21,149 nt of DNA from SYIM01 sp041182885 (GCA_049423065.1 JBMSQB010000079.1:1-21149); one strand, 5' to 3'. Positions 8,883 through 16,335 are shown, counted from the first letter of the stretch. Notes: a model not told the origin generated them from the sequence alone. Program-made: numbers and translations.

Positions 8883-8934
8883 GCGTTCGGGCGAATCCGC
8901 GCCCACTAGACTCGACCGTCGTTCGCCCGAACGC
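8883..8934. repeat. perfect 13-bp inverted repeat between the RNR and sensor kinase genes
   Basis: GCGTTCGGGCGAA at 8883-8895 is repeated in perfect inverse at 8922-8934, with 26 bases between the arms. There is no following run of T, so it is not a normal intrinsic terminator. It could fold as a long-loop hairpin in RNA or be a spaced operator for a dimeric regulator. A second small hairpin (GCTGC at 8940-8944 with GCAGC at 8950-8954) lies between it and the kinase start at 8968. The rest of the 117-base gap shows no clear promoter. Confidence 0.6.
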
Positions 8935-8967
8935 TCTTCGCTGCTTCGCGCAGCACCGCACACGCCC

Positions 8968-10809
8968 ATGACCGAACAGCCCCCCAGCGGCGCCGCTGCC
9001 GAGCGCCGCGCCGATCACCAGCAGATTGCTGCCCGAATGCTTGCCGAACGGTGCCAACTGCAGGCGCGTCAGGCAATTCTGGAACCCGCCATCGGCATAC
9101 CGATGATCTGTCTGGTGCTGGTCACCTTGCATCCCGGTATCGCCTCCGATCAGCTCATCGCCTGGAGCCTGCTGCTGGGCGCAACACTCCTCCTCCGATC
9201 GGTCTGCGCCGCACGGTTCATCAGCCGACGCCGTCGCGACGACGCAGACACGGTATCGATTGCAGGCGTCTTCAATCTCACCGCAGGGCTCACCGGACTG
9301 CTGGTCGGCGCCTGCGCAGGCCTCTTCTTCGCGCAGGTCGACCATACCGCCCGCCTGACACTCACCGTACTGATCTTCGCCTGGCTCGCTCTCGGTGTAC
9401 TGACCTATGCCCCGTTTCCGCGCCATGCGCTTCTCTTCGGCGGCGCAGTGCTCGCGCAGCTCGCCGTGGCATGGGCGCTTGCCCCAGGCGTACCCGGGCT
9501 TCTCGTCGCCACGGGTGTGCTGCTTTACGGGGCGCTGCTCGCGCAACTGTCCACGGTGCTCAGCCGCGCGCTGTTACAGGCCATGCGTCGCAAGCATCGC
9601 ATCCGGCAGCTGGCGAGGAGGCTCTCGGCGCAGCGCGAGCAGGCAGTTCGTTCCAGTCGCAGCGCGGCCCGCTTCCTGGCGGCTGCAAGCCATGATCTGA
9701 GACAGCCCGCGACGTCGCTGGGCCTTCTCATCACGCTGATCCGTGAGCGCTGTCAGGACCCGGCGCTCCTGCCGCTGATTTCAGCGATCGACCGATCGGT
9801 CACCACGCTGAGCGATCTGCTCGGCAGTCTGCTTGATCTGTCCAGGCTGGAAAGCAACACCATGCAGCCGCAGCACGAATGGCTGTCGGTGGAAGAACTG
9901 TTTGAGGCACTGCGCGAAGAATTCGAGCCCCGTGCGCATGAACGAGGCCTCACGCTCCTGGTAACCAGCGCGCCCATCCGAATTCTCGCTGACCGGATTC
10001 TCATCGCAAGACTTCTTCGCAACCTGCTCGACAACGCCATGCGCTATACCGACCGCGGTGCAGTCACACTTGCGGCCGCATGCGGAGAACGCTGCGTGCT
10101 GAGTGTCACCGACACCGGAATCGGCATTGCACCGGAGCACCTTGAACGCATTTTCGATGAACACGTCCGGATCAGCTCGCCCCAGCGCCGCTCCCCACCC
10201 GGACTTGGCCTCGGACTGGCGATGGTGCGCCGGCTCGCACAACTGCTCGATGCCCGGATCTGCGCGCACTCCGACGGAACGCGTGGCAGCCGCTTCGAGC
10301 TCAGCTTCGCCCTCGATCGCGCAGCCCCCGACGATACAACCCGCGCGCCGGCAAAGCCTCCCCCAGAACCCAACACACTCAATCGCCTTGCCCCCATCGA
10401 CTCCTCGGCAGTGCCCGGAGCGAGTACGCCATCGGCCACCCGGGCGAAAGTGCTGCTGGTCGATGACGATCCGGAGGTGGCGCAGGCGCTCCATTCCTTG
10501 TTCGAGGCACGTGGCTGGCAGGCCGATGTCGCGACGGATGCCTCCGCAGCCTTCGCGCGCCTCGGGTCCTCGAGCGACTGGGCGCTCCTCCTGACGGACT
10601 GCACCCTCAACGGCAAACCCGACGGTTTGGCGCTCGCGCTCGCCGCCCGCCTGGCCCGGCCCGATCTGCAATGCCTGCTGCTCACCGCCGACACCTCCGC
10701 CGACCTCGAGCGACAAGCCCTCGCGCACGGCCTGCGGCTGCTTCACAAGCCGGTCAACGAACTCGCGCTCATGGACGCTCTCCAGAATCGGGATCACGCC
10801 GCCCGATAG
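8968..10809 (+). CDS. membrane-bound hybrid sensor histidine kinase / response regulator
   Basis: The 613-residue protein has about six predicted membrane segments (roughly 38-55, 62-80, 98-121, 130-149, 153-172, 176-198) forming an N-terminal sensor I cannot assign to a named family. A short helical linker follows, then a HisKA domain with phospho-acceptor H242 in ASHDLRQP. The HDLRQP variant is typical of a subgroup of hybrid kinases. The ATPase domain shows the N box LLRNLLDNAMRYT, the G1 box VTDTGIGIAPEH and the G2 box GLGLGLAM. After a proline-rich linker there is a receiver domain with phospho-acceptor D544 (LLLTDCTL) and K594 (LHKPV). No output domain follows, so it should pass phosphate on, most plausibly to the response regulator encoded next. 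The signal sensed is unknown; the short loops suggest sensing in or near the membrane. Confidence 0.92.
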   Translation: MTEQPPSGAAAERRADHQQIAARMLAERCQLQARQAILEPAIGIPMICLVLVTLHPGIASDQLIAWSLLLGATLLLRSVCAARFISRRRRDDADTVSIAGVFNLTAGLTGLLVGACAGLFFAQVDHTARLTLTVLIFAWLALGVLTYAPFPRHALLFGGAVLAQLAVAWALAPGVPGLLVATGVLLYGALLAQLSTVLSRALLQAMRRKHRIRQLARRLSAQREQAVRSSRSAARFLAAASHDLRQPATSLGLLITLIRERCQDPALLPLISAIDRSVTTLSDLLGSLLDLSRLESNTMQPQHEWLSVEELFEALREEFEPRAHERGLTLLVTSAPIRILADRILIARLLRNLLDNAMRYTDRGAVTLAAACGERCVLSVTDTGIGIAPEHLERIFDEHVRISSPQRRSPPGLGLGLAMVRRLAQLLDARICAHSDGTRGSRFELSFALDRAAPDDTTRAPAKPPPEPNTLNRLAPIDSSAVPGASTPSATRAKVLLVDDDPEVAQALHSLFEARGWQADVATDASAAFARLGSSSDWALLLTDCTLNGKPDGLALALAARLARPDLQCLLLTADTSADLERQALAHGLRLLHKPVNELALMDALQNRDHAAR

Positions 10810-10840
10810 CCCCGCGCGCGCTGCTACACTTGACGCAGCC

Positions 10841-10856
10841 GGGGCGCCCACGCCCC
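10841..10856 (+). other. short GC-rich stem-loop upstream of the response regulator gene
   Basis: GGGGCG-CCCA-CGCCCC can form a perfect 6-bp stem with a four-base loop in the 89-base gap between the kinase and the regulator genes. It is followed only by TT, so at most it is a weak pause or attenuator. An extended -10-like TGCTACACT lies just upstream (TACACT at 10825-10830) without a good -35. Confidence 0.3.
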
Positions 10857-10898
10857 TTCAAGGTCCAAGCCCACTGCCGCCCGCCAGGCGTCTGCGCC

Positions 10899-11600
10899 AT
10901 GTCCGAAAATCTCCTTGTAGTGGACGACGACGAGGATATTCGCGAGTTGCTGCGCACGTATCTGGGCAGCGTCGGCTACACGGTGCTCGAGGCCGCCGAT
11001 GCCAAGGCGCTCCGCGCGGTCCTGACTACCCAACCCGTCGATCTCATCCTGCTCGATCAGCGCCTGCCGGATGCCGATGGGCTTGTTCTCGCGCAGGAAA
11101 TCCGTGCCAACAGCAACGTCGGCATCATCATCATCACCGGCTTCGGCCAGCCGGTCGATCGAATCCTGGGGCTGGAACTCGGCGCCGACGACTACGTGGC
11201 CAAACCAGTCGATCTGCGCGAGCTCCTCGCGCGGATCCGCTCGGTGCTCAGACGCCGCTCACCCAGACCGACAGAACTGCCCGGAGCCCTCGACTTCGAG
11301 GGCTGGCGCATTGACCCCTCGGCCCGACGTCTCACCGCGCCAGGCGGCGGCATGGTTGAGCTCACAAGCGGCGAATTCGACCTTCTGATGATCTTCGCCC
11401 GCCACCCCAACCGGGTGCTGAGTCGCGATGAAATCATGAACGCACTTCATCACCGGGAGGCTGGGCCCTACGACCGCGCGATCGATGTCCAGGTCGGGCG
11501 GCTCCGCCGCAAGATCGAGCCTGATCCCGCCCGTCCAGTGCTCATCAAATCGGTGCGCGGCGCGGGCTATCTGTTTGCACCGAAGGTTACCCAAGAATGA
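10899..11600 (+). CDS. OmpR/PhoB-family response regulator
   Basis: The 233-residue protein is a DNA-binding response regulator. The receiver domain (about 1-118) has the acidic pocket VVDDDED, phospho-acceptor D53 in LLDQRLPD and K102 in YVAKPVDL. A winged-helix Trans_reg_C domain follows at about 131-229, with LTSGEFDLL, the recognition region YDRAIDVQVGRLRRKIE, and a C-terminal RGAGYLF wing. The ATG at 10899 is chosen because LLVVDDDED begins almost at once, as in the family; the longer frame upstream overlaps the previous gene. The Shine-Dalgarno is weak. The stop overlaps the start of the next kinase gene (ATGA), so the two are translationally coupled. With hybrid kinases on both sides, it is the natural shared output of the local phosphorelay. 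Its target promoters are not identifiable here. Confidence 0.94.
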   Translation: MSENLLVVDDDEDIRELLRTYLGSVGYTVLEAADAKALRAVLTTQPVDLILLDQRLPDADGLVLAQEIRANSNVGIIIITGFGQPVDRILGLELGADDYVAKPVDLRELLARIRSVLRRRSPRPTELPGALDFEGWRIDPSARRLTAPGGGMVELTSGEFDLLMIFARHPNRVLSRDEIMNALHHREAGPYDRAIDVQVGRLRRKIEPDPARPVLIKSVRGAGYLFAPKVTQE

Positions 11601-13735
11601 GTCCGGGGTCTGGCTTGAAGCGGCAACCGGTCACCCAGGTGCGCGAGGCAAGCCTGCCCAGGCTTTTCATGCAAATTTTTGCTACCGCCGCCGATGCCAT
11701 GCTGGTGGTCGATGCATCGGGCCGGATTGTGCTTGCCAACGCCCAGTGCGCGCAGATGTTCGGCTATCCAGTCGAGCAGTTGAACGGGATGACCGTCGAC
11801 CAGCTGGTGCCGGCGCGGGTTCGTACCGCACACCGCCAGCACCGACGCTCGTACGCCGGACACGCGGTGCCCCGGCCAATGGGAATCAACACCACGCTGC
11901 GCGCGCTTCACGCAGACGGGACCGAGATTCCGGTTGAAATCAGTCTGAGCCCACTGGAACTTGACGGACTCCAGCTCACCTGCGCGAACATCCGGAACGT
12001 GAGCGAATTGCGCCGCGCACAGCAGGCAATCGAACGGGCCAATCGCGCCGAGGCGGTAGCCGAGTTCGGCCGGCTGGCCCTTGGCACCCAGACAGTGTCC
12101 GACAAGGTTCGATTCGCATGCCAGCTGATTCGCGAACACCTGAACTGTGAGGCGGTGCTGATCGCCCGCTGCGGCGCAACGCCCGCACAGCTTGCGCTCG
12201 ATCCAGGGTGCGATGACGACAGCAATCGGCTCGCCCCGCTCCTGCCCCTGATCGGCGAGCAGATGGCGGCCTTGTCGCTCGAGAGCGCCGAGCCTGTGCT
12301 GCTGATCGAAGACCCCGCCCAGATCTCGCCCAACTTCGCGTCTGCGCTAAGGCATGCCGGGCTTCGAAGCGCGATCATCTGTACGATTCCCGACGCCAGC
12401 AATCGATCCGGCCTCATCGGCGCCTTCGGCCAGGCGGGCGACACCTTCACCAATGAGGATCGAAGCTTTCTACGGGCGCTCGCCAACACGCTCGGGGCGC
12501 TGCGGCAACGACAGAGCGCCGAGGAGCAGCTGTTTCAGTCACAGCGGCTGGAGGCGCTTGGCCAGCTGACGGGTGGCGTCGCGCACGACTTCAACAATCT
12601 GCTGACCGTGGTGTCCGGAAATCTGCAGATACTGGAGGAAAGACTCCCCGACGATCCCACCGCCGCCGCCATGATCCGCTCCGCGCTCCGCGCAGCCGGC
12701 CGGGGAGCTGACCTCACGCGGAAGCTCCTCGCGTTCGCGCGGCGACAGACGCTTCAGCCACGCGCCATCGACGTGGCGGCGTGGCTTGAGTCACTCGCCG
12801 AAATTCTCCGGAGGACACTCGGCCCCAATATAACCATCGAAACCCGTTGCAGCGCCGACATGCCGGCGGTACGCGCCGATCCCGTCATGCTGGATACCGC
12901 GTTGCTGAACCTTGCGGTGAATGCCCGTGACGCCATGCCTGCCGGGGGGCAGCTGTCACTGATCGCGGACCATTATCACCATGGCGGCGCTGCAATGACC
13001 CGCCGCCGCGACCTGGCACCGGGTCACTACATGGTGCTCACGGTGTCCGACACCGGCAGCGGCATGAGCGCCGAGGTGCTCGCGCGGGCCTTCGAGCCCT
13101 TCTTCACCACCAAGGACACCAGCAAGGGAAGCGGGTTGGGGCTGAGCCTGGTGTACGGCTTTGTGAAGCAGTCGGGCGGACATGTCGAAGTGGAGAGTAT
13201 TCCCGACGCGGGGACGGTGATCCGGATGATGCTGCCCACGGTAAGCCTGGCTGAACCGGCTCCGACGCCCGCGCCACATGATGCGGCCGAGGGCGGTACC
13301 GAGCGTGTGCTGGTCGTGGAGGACGACGACGATGTACGCAACGTGGCTGTGGGATTTCTTCGCCGACTCGGCTATCAGGTCATCGAAGCAGCCGAGGGCC
13401 AGCAGGCACTTGCCCTGCTTGAGGCAGGTCCGGTTGTCGACCTGCTGTTCACCGACGTGGTGCTGCGCGGACCCATGACCGGCGCCGACCTGGCGCGTGA
13501 GGCACTCGCGCAGCAACCAGCGCTCGCCGTATTGTTTACCTCGGGCTACGCGCCGCAGACGCTGTCACTCGATACCGCGTTGTCGCGCGGCGTCGAACTG
13601 CTCGGCAAGCCCTACCGCATCGAACAACTGGCCCGCATGGTGCGACGGGCCATCGAGGCGCGCGATCAGGCCGCTGCCTCGTCGCGGCGCGCATCGCTTC
13701 GGCCCACCACCGCCCGCAGGCGATCAATCTCGTAA
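11597..13735 (+). CDS. soluble PAS-GAF hybrid histidine kinase with C-terminal receiver
   Basis: The 712-residue protein has no membrane segment. In order it has: a PAS domain at about 21-140 (FATAADAMLVVDASGRIVLAN, then DGTEIPVEISLSPL); a GAF-like region at about 157-310; a HisKA domain with H330 in GGVAHDFNNLL; an ATPase domain (N box LNLAVNARDAMP, G1 VSDTGSGM, EPFFTTK, G2 GSGLGLSLVYG); and a receiver at about 568-690 with D620 (LLFTDVVL) and K671 (LLGKPYRIEQ). The HDFNN kinase plus tethered receiver is a common layout in redox or energy sensing, but no heme or flavin ligand can be assigned in the PAS domain by eye. The ATG overlaps the TGA of the response regulator gene. The last 70 bases overlap the 3' end of the opposing Crp/Fnr gene; the corresponding C-terminal tail is Arg/Ser-rich. 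Confidence 0.93.
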   Translation: MSPGSGLKRQPVTQVREASLPRLFMQIFATAADAMLVVDASGRIVLANAQCAQMFGYPVEQLNGMTVDQLVPARVRTAHRQHRRSYAGHAVPRPMGINTTLRALHADGTEIPVEISLSPLELDGLQLTCANIRNVSELRRAQQAIERANRAEAVAEFGRLALGTQTVSDKVRFACQLIREHLNCEAVLIARCGATPAQLALDPGCDDDSNRLAPLLPLIGEQMAALSLESAEPVLLIEDPAQISPNFASALRHAGLRSAIICTIPDASNRSGLIGAFGQAGDTFTNEDRSFLRALANTLGALRQRQSAEEQLFQSQRLEALGQLTGGVAHDFNNLLTVVSGNLQILEERLPDDPTAAAMIRSALRAAGRGADLTRKLLAFARRQTLQPRAIDVAAWLESLAEILRRTLGPNITIETRCSADMPAVRADPVMLDTALLNLAVNARDAMPAGGQLSLIADHYHHGGAAMTRRRDLAPGHYMVLTVSDTGSGMSAEVLARAFEPFFTTKDTSKGSGLGLSLVYGFVKQSGGHVEVESIPDAGTVIRMMLPTVSLAEPAPTPAPHDAAEGGTERVLVVEDDDDVRNVAVGFLRRLGYQVIEAAEGQQALALLEAGPVVDLLFTDVVLRGPMTGADLAREALAQQPALAVLFTSGYAPQTLSLDTALSRGVELLGKPYRIEQLARMVRRAIEARDQAAASSRRASLRPTTARRRSIS

Positions 13736-14448
13736 AGATCGATTTCGCGGTTGTGAACGCGAATCATTTTTTCGGCCTGAAAACGCGACAGGATCCGACT
13801 GACCGTTTCGAGCTTGAGCCCGAGCAGACTGCCGATTTCTTCTCGCGTCATACGCAGGATGAACCGCGTTGCCGAATAGCCCCTGGACGCCATGCGCTGC
13901 GACAGGTTCAGCAGAAATACTGCAATCCGCTCCTCGGCGCGCATCGACCCGAGCAACACCATCAGCGCTCGCTCGCGCTGGATTTCACCTGCGAGCATCC
14001 GGAACAGTTCGCGCTGGAGGAGCGGCTCGTGACGCACCAGTGTATCGAGCGTGTCTCGGGGAATTTCGATCACTTCACCGTCCTCGAGCGCGATCGCATC
14101 ACCGCTGTAGACATCGGCCCCCAGACCGTCAACACCGAGCACCTCGCCTGCCATGTGAAAGCCGGTGACCTGCTCTCGTCCATCCTCGGTGAGAAGCACG
14201 GTCTTGAATGATCCCGCATGCACGCCGAACAAGGCGTGGAACTGCGCGCCGTAGCGATACAGGTAATCGCCGCGGCGCAACCGGCGGCGCTGCCCCCCCG
14301 CTCGCGACATCAGCAGATCCACCGAGGGTGGCAGCGGAATCGCGCATCTCGCGCTCGGATAAGGCTGCGAATCGACGGGCGCCCCGACAGGTCGATTCCC
14401 GCCTTGTTGCGATGCAGAAATCTGCGCTTGGAATCCGATATCGCTCAC
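13666..14448 (-). CDS. Fnr-like Crp-family regulator lacking Fe-S cluster cysteines
   Basis: The 260-residue protein aligns along its length with E. coli FNR: a cyclic-nucleotide-binding-type fold at about 60-140 (EQVTGFHMAGEVLGVDGLG), a long dimer helix (about 140-168), AEERIAVFLLNLSQR, then a helix-turn-helix with LGLKLETVSRILSRFQ. Residues E214, S217 and R218 correspond to FNR E209, S212 and R213, which read the TTGAT half-site. However, the only cysteine is C35; the N-terminal cysteine cluster is absent and the position of FNR C122 is I127 (EVIEIP). A 4Fe-4S cluster of the FNR kind therefore should not form. The start is GTG with GGGAG eight bases upstream. A perfect Fnr box in front of it suggests regulation by itself or by a canonical Fnr encoded elsewhere. 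The 3' end overlaps the opposing kinase gene. Confidence 0.92.
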   Translation of the reverse strand: MSDIGFQAQISASQQGGNRPVGAPVDSQPYPSARCAIPLPPSVDLLMSRAGGQRRRLRRGDYLYRYGAQFHALFGVHAGSFKTVLLTEDGREQVTGFHMAGEVLGVDGLGADVYSGDAIALEDGEVIEIPRDTLDTLVRHEPLLQRELFRMLAGEIQRERALMVLLGSMRAEERIAVFLLNLSQRMASRGYSATRFILRMTREEIGSLLGLKLETVSRILSRFQAEKMIRVHNREIDLYEIDRLRAVVGRSDARRDEAAA

Positions 14449-14521
14449 TGTTATCTCCCATGCTGTTGAGTTGGATCGCTGTTGCAGCGTCCATCAAACT
14501 TTATCGAGGGAGAACCCTGCT

Positions 14522-14535
14522 TTGATTGCGATCAA
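14522..14535. promoter_or_regulatory. perfect Fnr/Anr box upstream of the Fnr-like gene
   Basis: TTGAT-TGCG-ATCAA matches the Fnr consensus at all ten defined positions. Reading towards the Fnr-like gene (minus strand), a -10-like TTTGAT lies at 14498-14493, with 23 bases between box and hexamer. This is within a base of the class II (-41.5) activator geometry and leaves a leader of roughly 40 bases. It lies in the 297-base gap between the divergent Fnr-like and Usp genes, which otherwise also holds two TGTAAC direct repeats (about 14545-14560). Confidence 0.85.
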
Positions 14536-14662
14536 ACAACACTCTGTAACGGCTTGTAACCCAAGGCGTCCGGACGGTAACAGGCACTGGTGTTGCGGCG
14601 CATCAATATTGGCATCCCGCCAGCACTCATGTCAGCCCTGATCGGGCGAATTCGAGCCTGAT

Positions 14663-14703
14663 TTGCGCCGTATCAAGGACGCTGTCACAGCGGTGATTAG
14701 CAT
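14663..14703 (+). promoter_or_regulatory. imperfect Fnr box and -10 for the universal stress protein gene
   Basis: TTGCG-CCGT-ATCAA (14663-14676) matches the Fnr consensus at 8 of 10 positions, with a perfect right half. A -10-like TAGCAT follows at 14698-14703, leaving 21 bases between, which is close to class II Fnr geometry. The predicted start near 14710 gives a leader of about 36 bases. An 11-bp palindrome, GCTGT-C-ACAGC (14681-14691), sits between the box and the -10, where a second factor could act. Confidence 0.5.
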
Positions 14704-14745
14704 CCACCCGAGTGGTATTCATTCAACAAAACGGGGAACCTCAAC

Positions 14746-15189
14746 ATGTTCAAGCACCTCCTGTTGCCGACCGACGGGTCCAAGTTGTCTGACAAGGCAG
14801 TCGAGCAGGGCATCGCATTCGCAAAGGAAACAGGCGCCCGAGTTACCTTCGCGCATGTGATGCCCGAGTATGTCGTTGACGCATTTGTCGAGTTCCCCTC
14901 TGCGGCCCAGGCGTCGTTCACCGACTTCATGAAGGCGACCGAGGAAACCTCCAAAGCGGTGCTGGGCGCCGCGCAATCGCGCGCCAGTGCGGCCGGCGTC
15001 ACTCACGACACCGTTTCCATCCGCCACGGTCAACCGTGGAAAGCCATCATCGATATTGCGGGCGGGCGGGCCTGCGATCTGATCTTCATGGCGTCGCACG
15101 GACGCCGTGGGCTCAGTGCCCTGGTTCTTGGCAGCGAGACGCACAAGGTGCTCACGCATTCCACGATTCCAGTGCTCGTGTTCCGCTGA
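14746..15189 (+). CDS. universal stress protein, UspA family
   Basis: The 147-residue protein is a single Usp domain: the N-terminal strand LLLPTDGS, then a C-terminal SHGRRGLSALVLGSET with the ATP-binding pattern H-G-x9-G-S, and a final STIPVLVFR strand. The first glycine of the classical G-2X-G-9X-G-S motif is alanine here (MASHG), as in many proteobacterial single-domain Usps, so nucleotide binding is likely. Usps of this type are induced by growth arrest and low oxygen. GGGGAA lies about ten bases before the ATG. The gene leads a same-strand run with the DUF883, holin-like and YqjK-like genes, and lies behind an imperfect Fnr box. Its exact physiological role is unknown. Confidence 0.95.
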   Translation: MFKHLLLPTDGSKLSDKAVEQGIAFAKETGARVTFAHVMPEYVVDAFVEFPSAAQASFTDFMKATEETSKAVLGAAQSRASAAGVTHDTVSIRHGQPWKAIIDIAGGRACDLIFMASHGRRGLSALVLGSETHKVLTHSTIPVLVFR

Positions 15190-15211
15190 TCACACCACTC
15201 CGGAGGTCCAC

Positions 15212-15538
15212 ATGGACAAGGTAGAAAAAGCACCAACAGGCATCGAGGCACGCGAGCGGCTTGCGCAGGACATGCGAACGCTGGTCCGCGATGCCGAAGA
15301 TCTGTTGCACGCCGCACAGCGCCAGGGGATTGAAGGTGTCACCGACATGCGGGAGCGTCTGGAGAGCAGCATCAAGCAGGCGAAAGCGCAGATCTGGAAC
15401 GGCCAGCACCAGCTGTTTGATCGCGCTCGAGATACCGCTCGCCGGACGAACGATGCGGTCCACGTCCACCCCTGGACAGCGGTCGGCATGGCTGCAGGCG
15501 CCGGGCTGTTGCTCGGCGCGTTGATCATGCGACGCTGA
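15212..15538 (+). CDS. DUF883 (YqjD/ElaB-type) tail-anchored inner-membrane protein
   Basis: The 108-residue protein has a long charged helical region (about 10-80, coiled-coil-like) followed by HPWTAVGMAAGAGLLLGALI and a final MRR. This is the typical DUF883 layout, with one C-terminal membrane segment holding glycines. E. coli members YqjD and ElaB are stationary-phase proteins that anchor ribosomes to the inner membrane. The start at 15212 has a strong Shine-Dalgarno (GGAGG at 15202-15206); an upstream in-frame extension overlaps the Usp gene and is rejected. It follows the Usp stop by 22 bases and is probably in the same transcript. Together with the next two genes it reproduces the yqjD-yqjE-yqjK order. 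Confidence 0.92.
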   Translation: MDKVEKAPTGIEARERLAQDMRTLVRDAEDLLHAAQRQGIEGVTDMRERLESSIKQAKAQIWNGQHQLFDRARDTARRTNDAVHVHPWTAVGMAAGAGLLLGALIMRR

Positions 15539-15545
15539 ACCCGAC

Positions 15546-15980
15546 ATGCAGCCGGAAAACTCCGGAGGGGGGATCGGAGCCCGGCTGCGCGCGGTCGGCG
15601 CGGCGCTCGGCGAACTGGTGCTCACGCGACTGACGCTGGTCGCAACCGAGGTCGAATGGCTGGTCGCCAGCGCCTTGCAAGCGTTGCTCGCGGGGCTCGC
15701 CGCAGTCGCCCTGATGTCCCTCGCGGTACTGACTGCGGTCACTGCAACAGTCATGGCTGTTCCCGAGTCATTGCGCGCCTTGGCTGCGGCAATCGCAGCC
15801 TGTGTGCTGGGGCTGGCCGCGCTAGGACTTTTTATGTGGAGCGCGCGGCTCGCTCGGTTCGGCACGTTTTCAGGGAGTCTGGCCGAGCTTCGTACCGATC
15901 TGGATTCCCTTCAAACGACCAGCACCGAACGCGGGCCCCCGCCTTCTCGAGCGGCCAGCCCCGGTCATGGTCAGTCCTGA
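15546..15980 (+). CDS. YqjE / phage-holin-superfamily-3 membrane protein
   Basis: The 144-residue protein has an N-terminal amphipathic region (LRAVGAALGELVLTRLTLVATEVE split over residues about 15-38). Two hydrophobic segments follow at about 44-70 and 77-99, then a polar tail. This matches the PF07332/YqjE group, which despite its name is mostly chromosomal and unrelated to lysis. It begins seven bases after the DUF883 gene stop, without a clear Shine-Dalgarno of its own, suggesting coupled translation. There is no endolysin or other phage gene nearby. The function in the family is not established; co-occurrence with YqjD suggests a shared membrane role in stress or stationary phase. Confidence 0.8.
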   Translation: MQPENSGGGIGARLRAVGAALGELVLTRLTLVATEVEWLVASALQALLAGLAAVALMSLAVLTAVTATVMAVPESLRALAAAIAACVLGLAALGLFMWSARLARFGTFSGSLAELRTDLDSLQTTSTERGPPPSRAASPGHGQS

Positions 15981-16335
15981 GATGGACCGGCGGGCGTCGA
16001 CGGCGCCTGACTCGCCTCATGCGCGGGTGGCGGCAATTCGACAACGAATCGCCCAGCAACGGGAAGGCATCGCGGCGCAGTTCACATCGCTCGTTGCACC
16101 CCGGACCGACCCACGTCCGCGCACGCCGCTTCCAGCACCCGGTATTGGCGTCGTGATCATGGCTACCCTTGTGCTGGCAACGAGTCGGCGCGCACGGATT
16201 GTCACGCACGCGGCCGTTTCAGCGGGGTGGCTGGCCTGGCGAGCACTGCGGCTCGCCAGAGCCCTCTCGGTGTCGCTCAGCATTCGGCCGTCGCGCGACA
16301 CCGCAAACCATCAGGGCCGCACACGCGCTTCCTGA
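15967..16335 (+). CDS. small YqjK-like membrane-associated protein
   Basis: The 122-residue product is basic. It has an N-terminal helix (RVAAIRQRIAQQREGIAAQF) and a central hydrophobic segment PGIGVVIMATLVLA, then a mixed hydrophobic/arginine stretch. By position after DUF883 and YqjE-like genes, and by overall character, it resembles the poorly conserved YqjK, but sequence similarity cannot be claimed by eye. The first ATG overlaps the previous gene by 14 bases; a second in-frame ATG at 15982, just after that gene's stop, is an equally possible start. The last 25 bases overlap the opposing CBS gene. Confidence 0.65.
   Translation: MVSPEMDRRASTAPDSPHARVAAIRQRIAQQREGIAAQFTSLVAPRTDPRPRTPLPAPGIGVVIMATLVLATSRRARIVTHAAVSAGWLAWRALRLARALSVSLSIRPSRDTANHQGRTRAS

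Noticed and set aside
8883..8934. The inverted repeat as a Rho-independent terminator of the RNR gene
   Set aside because: The loop of 26 bases is long and no T run follows the second arm.
9781..10851. A 356-codon minus-strand frame opposite the membrane hybrid kinase
   Set aside because: It mirrors the kinase coding region, and its product shows no domain; the plus strand has all kinase and receiver motifs.
15546..15980. The holin-superfamily label as a sign of a prophage
   Set aside because: No lysis, integrase or structural phage genes are nearby, and this family is common on chromosomes beside yqjD-like genes.
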